NCBI GenBank assembly: GCA_963662155.1
Contig: OY759267.1
Location: 19,972,438-20,036,437, forward strand
Direction: 5' to 3'
DNA length: 64,000 bases
From: Lamellibrachia columna
Lineage: Eukaryota > Annelida > Polychaeta > Sabellida > Siboglinidae
Below the pieces are notes generated by a model. It ran no database searches. It worked only from the letters and a program-made list of their open reading frames with translations, and had not been told where the DNA came from. The translations under genes were made by a program, and so were the position numbers. Numbering within the stretch: the stretch's first letter is position 1; each line of letters opens with the position of its first letter. Shown piece by piece: positions 61,701-64,000 of the stretch.

Positions 61701-63560
61701 ATCAGCATGTATTGATGAGACAGGAAATCACGTCTGTTTATTGGAACAGTGAATCCCTAGGGAGAAATGCTCATTGGAAACTCGTCTACAAGATGGTTAC
61801 TCTGACATAAGACCGAGATGATGGGTATTGCTGGCACTAGATTAACCTGCAGAAAAACTGCTGATGACTATGACTGCAGACCTTCCCAGCTTGGCACAAT
61901 GGAGATCGCCACCCACATGGAATCTTGTGGCAGGAGACTTTTCAAGGACGTTTAATAAAAAAAAACGTCACTGATGACATGCCTACTGAATATCTTTCAC
62001 TGGAATGATGCAAGAGCTCTGATCTGTTTAGAACTATATCTGGCTGCCCGAGTAAAAAGTGAACAAATGCAAGATAATTTTCAGGTGTGTTTGCTTTAAT
62101 ATCAAGTTTATTGACATCCACTATACATTAAATTGTATTGTACAATTGTATGTAAATAAACTTAAATCAAACAAACAACTAGAAAAATCAACAGAAAACA
62201 AATTCAAATACAATAAAAGTGGGAGCGTTTTGAAATCCCGAGATTGGGAGGAAATGATTTAAAAATTTTTTAAATGGGAGTTCTCCCATCATATCAGGAA
62301 ACATGGAAGATCTGATGGGTAGTGTCCATATCGAAACAGGTCAAATCCAAAACGATAAAACAATGACCGTCTGCTGCTCTAGTTAGAGGTCACGATGAAG
62401 ATTGCACCTTTTGAAGATGATTTAACTTTCACTGGCTGACCAGAGAAAATCAAATTAAGGAACAAAGTGTCAATCTATGAACAATAAAGTAACAAAGACA
62501 CAACTTTTGGGTATCGTTATATCAAATAGGATGCAGAGAATTATATGGTATAAATATAACGAAATATGATGAATGAATAAATAAGTGTGCTGAAATCCCT
62601 TTCCGTTTCTCAGTACACTGTAAATACCTAGAGCCAAGTAAAAGCGTGACTCTATATGCAGGGCAACAATTAAAAGCCTGTACAGCAGGGTGATCTTGGA
62701 GGTGACAATAGCAGGGGGCATTACATAACACTGTCAGTGTTATGTAACAAAATCTGTTTTTTTTATGTCTGAAATTATTCAATATACAGTGTAACCTTGA
62801 ATTACTTTCAACAAGTGTCAACATCAATACTGTGATAAGACGTTGAGGGGCATGTTGGCGGTTGGTGTTGGTCAACATATCGTGAGGCCACACTGCAGTG
62901 TGTCGATCCACTTTTGGTAAAAAAAATTATAGAAAATGTAGGAATTCAGAAGGAAATATATAGGAATAACATTGCAATATTTTAAATATAGCATTATTTC
63001 AGGTGGCATCATCTACTGAATTGAGTCATTGCAAATTAGCAACTGCTAACTCGCAACATTACATCAAAAAATTCGCTGATTTAGCAGATCTGATTGCATA
63101 TGTCCACAGATGGTCGTTGACATGTAGATTTCTACTGCAAAAATTATTTTCTAGTGATGAATCCCAAGAAACCTCCAAATTACAATTATTAGAAAATCTA
63201 GGGATTTTTTTAAATATAGGAATTACAATTAAAACATAAGAAAATATAGGAATGCTGGGCACCCTGACGTTGTAACTACAAGCTGTGACAAACTGCCAGG
63301 TAACCATCTTGTGACTCGAGCCTGCGACAAGCCCCCTGCGGGATTACCTTTAGAATCATGGTATCCAGTATAGCGGCATTGTCATTCACCTCTCGAGAAT
63401 CAATTGTCAGGCAGTGAGAAAACCGCAAATAAATCCTTTACAAACTGGCATGATTACAGTAGTCACCTGTGATATGGTATCGCTTACCTTTCTGCACGAC
63501 CAACACGACCGATGCGATGGACATAGTTCTGTTTCTCATCTGGCAGCGTAACGTTGATGA
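52613..63560 (-). CDS. DDX1: DEAD-box RNA helicase DDX1, five 3'-terminal coding exons (5' part outside window)
   Basis: DDX1 is an ATP-dependent RNA helicase that acts in tRNA-ligase-complex RNA processing and in double-strand-break RNA handling. Minus-strand exons 63560-63488, 55953-55911, 55228-55130, 54182-54062 and 52737-52613 join with perfect phase to about 155 residues. They carry helicase motif VI ([13 protein letters not shown]), the DDX1-specific Cys-rich stretch [10 protein letters not shown] and GGCCIWYNE, then [20 protein letters not shown] and [10 protein letters not shown]. The end is [17 protein letters not shown]...FLSR and a TGA stop. Order and spacing match animal DDX1 C-termini. 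The DEAD core, the SPRY insert and the 'TDVAARGIDIHGVPYV' exon are not in the window. The 7.5-kb intron between the first two exons here is full of minisatellites. Confidence 0.97.
52738..54061. other. DDX1 last intron
   Basis: Holds short GACACATTGACAA-type repeats (52765-52855) and AT-rich DNA. No mobile element recognised. Confidence 0.6.
54062..54182 (-). CDS. DDX1: DDX1 penultimate exon
   Basis: Acceptor CACCTGCAG, donor GTAGGC, 121 nt. Encodes [18 protein letters not shown] then [20 protein letters not shown], ending in phase 1. Confidence 0.96.
54560..54715. repeat. About 26-bp tandem repeat, 6 copies (DDX1 intron)
   Basis: Units around GTCRTAGTGGACACTAGAGC; diverged. Confidence 0.85.
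55130..55228 (-). CDS. DDX1: DDX1 Cys-rich exon
   Basis: Acceptor GGACTGTTACAG, donor GTAGGT, exactly 33 codons: [18 protein letters not shown] then [15 protein letters not shown]. The acceptor and first 8 exon bases lie inside the first unit of a 31-bp minisatellite that continues into the upstream intron. Confidence 0.97.
55221..55640 (-). repeat. 31-bp minisatellite that includes a DDX1 3' splice site, about 13-14 copies
   Basis: Plus-strand unit begins TACCACACCTGTAACAGTCC; starts recur every 31 bp from 55221. The first copy overlaps the first 8 bases of the exon ending at 55228 and its acceptor CTGTTACAG|GTGTGGTA. The following copies therefore place look-alike acceptors throughout the upstream intron. 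Confidence 0.95.
55911..55953 (-). CDS. DDX1: DDX1 43-nt exon
   Basis: Acceptor TCATTTCAG, donor GTAACT. Encodes (R)[14 protein letters not shown], aligned to 'RMGLAISLVATEKEK' in vertebrate DDX1. Confidence 0.96.
56780..56995. repeat. About 23-bp tandem repeat, about 9 copies (DDX1 intron)
   Basis: Degenerate units of GCAGCTAGGGCCACACCTGC; irregular spacing. Confidence 0.8.
56996..58480. other. DDX1 intron, unclassified
   Basis: A minus-strand CTCF-like TCAACAGATGGCGCTG lies near 57779-57794 (about 12 of 14). No exon recognised. Confidence 0.4.
58481..58738. repeat. 18-bp minisatellite, about 14 copies
   Basis: Unit TTGGCAGCCTTCTCCCWG. The period divides by three, so frames stay open on both strands; the minus frame reads [12 protein letters not shown]. 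Probably not coding. Confidence 0.95.
58799..59040. repeat. 83-bp tandem repeat, about 3 copies
   Basis: CCCCAAAGAACCCCTCTACA recurs at 58799, 58882 and 58965. A diverged relative of the same block occurs near 58155. Confidence 0.92.
59031..59178. repeat. 76-bp tandem duplication
   Basis: CTGGCTTGGCTGTTTCGTTG recurs at 59031 and 59107. Confidence 0.92.
59210..59550. repeat. 70-bp tandem repeat, about 5 copies
   Basis: GCTGAACTGCATCCCAATCT recurs at 59281, 59351, 59421 and 59491, with a diverged copy before. Confidence 0.94.
59560..63487. other. DDX1 intron, remaining sequence
   Basis: AT-rich; TGGAATTG-rich inverted blocks at 60765-60860 and 61090-61190 resemble a hAT-like non-autonomous element, but no clear termini were found. 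A 95-bp-spaced duplication (ACGACTCATTCACTACAC) lies at 61214 and 61309. No exon recognised. Confidence 0.45.
63488..63560 (-). CDS. DDX1: DDX1 exon with helicase motif VI
   Basis: Minus-strand acceptor TTTGCCTTGCAG and donor GTAAGCG. 73 nt encode [18 protein letters not shown] then VGRAE with split codons at both ends. HRIGRxGR is the ATP/RNA-coupling motif VI of superfamily-2 helicases. Confidence 0.97.
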
Positions 63561-64000
63561 CTGCAAGGCAAACATACAGGAATTTTAAGAGACACAGACA
63601 TACTTGTTACAATGAAATGATGGGCATGTGACCGAGAAAATGCTGAAAACACGGTTTATTGGTAGCAATTTTGGTAGCACCAAAATTCTGTATTGAATTA
63701 TCGTAAATAAAAAGTGTAATTTGTTTGATTTCTAGAATGTTCTTTACTAATTCTGTAGTACCTGAGTGATATCTTTATTATACATACTGTATATTTTTTT
63801 ATGTTTCAATAGATGTAACTTTCAGACATATTTTTACCATACATCCTCACTAGCCAGGGCTGGTAGTAGCACTACAGCATCCCTGACAGATCGACCTGTT
63901 GAAACGTTGATTTGTCAGTTTATCCTGCGCCATGTGTAAATGCACGCTGAATCATTTGGACTTCGTCCCAGTTGCTGTCTTTGTCGACGTGCTTCTGGGA
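63561..64000. other. DDX1 intron to window edge
   Basis: None of the expected upstream DDX1 residues are found here. A short minus-strand frame at the edge (KHVDKDSNWDEVQMIQRAF) does not match DDX1 and has no donor. Confidence 0.6.

Noticed and set aside
63901..64000. Edge frame KHVDKDSNWDEVQMIQRAF as an upstream DDX1 exon
   Set aside because: Does not match DDX1 sequence expected before INVTLPDEK, ends in a stop and lacks a donor; probably repeat-derived.

Overview
This is a repeat-dense, intron-rich nuclear window from a metazoan. Introns follow GT-AG, genes are far apart, and LINE, hAT-like and minisatellite sequences are abundant. A lophotrochozoan-type invertebrate is plausible, but the sequence alone does not fix the phylum.

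Three protein-coding genes can be rebuilt from exon to exon. (1) Plus strand, 13075-18306: a three-exon C2H2 zinc-finger protein of about 749 aa. It has an acidic N-terminus, one N-terminal finger and eight more fingers in the last exon, in the general style of ZFP64/E4F1-type regulators. (2) Plus strand, 35420-47331: a complete ten-exon lifeguard/TMBIM (BI-1 superfamily, GRINA-like) membrane protein of 336 aa with a Pro/Tyr/Gln-rich N-tail. (3) Minus strand, 63560-52613: the five 3'-terminal coding exons of the DEAD-box RNA helicase DDX1, about 155 aa; its upstream exons lie beyond the right edge. DDX1 and the TMBIM gene are convergent. Two promoter/first-exon candidates (minus strand near 11.7-11.9 kb; plus strand near 24.4-24.5 kb) and one orphan minus-strand exon candidate (6.6 kb) are weaker calls.

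The rest is mobile and tandem DNA. Five elements have hAT-like termini (8.0, 9.5-10.3, 25.4-26.5, 32.1-35.2 and 36.4-39.1 kb); two have perfect 8-bp target duplications and one has a 7/8 match. A pogo/Tigger-like candidate at 19.66-20.65 kb is split by a LINE fragment that has its own 15-bp target duplication. LINE relics lie at 19.0, 19.9-20.5, 23.0-24.0, 26.6-29.7, 30.8-31.3, 36.9-38.5 and 51.5-51.8 kb, and a broken hAT transposase lies at 43.6-44.0 kb. Large minisatellites account for most long ORF-like stretches: a 22-bp unit at 13.75-15.44 kb, a 25-bp unit at 48.4-49.8 kb, a TGGG array at 20.9-21.1 kb, and composite arrays at 58.5-59.6 kb.

The most interesting non-genic signals are a 31-bp minisatellite that copies the 3' splice site of a DDX1 exon, a 34-bp tandem array of CTCF-like motifs inside the TMBIM gene, and the nested transposons with readable target duplications. 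The three genes do not form one pathway: they are a nuclear DNA-binding protein, an intracellular-membrane survival/Ca2+ protein and an RNA helicase that happen to be neighbours. I found no prokaryote-style system.
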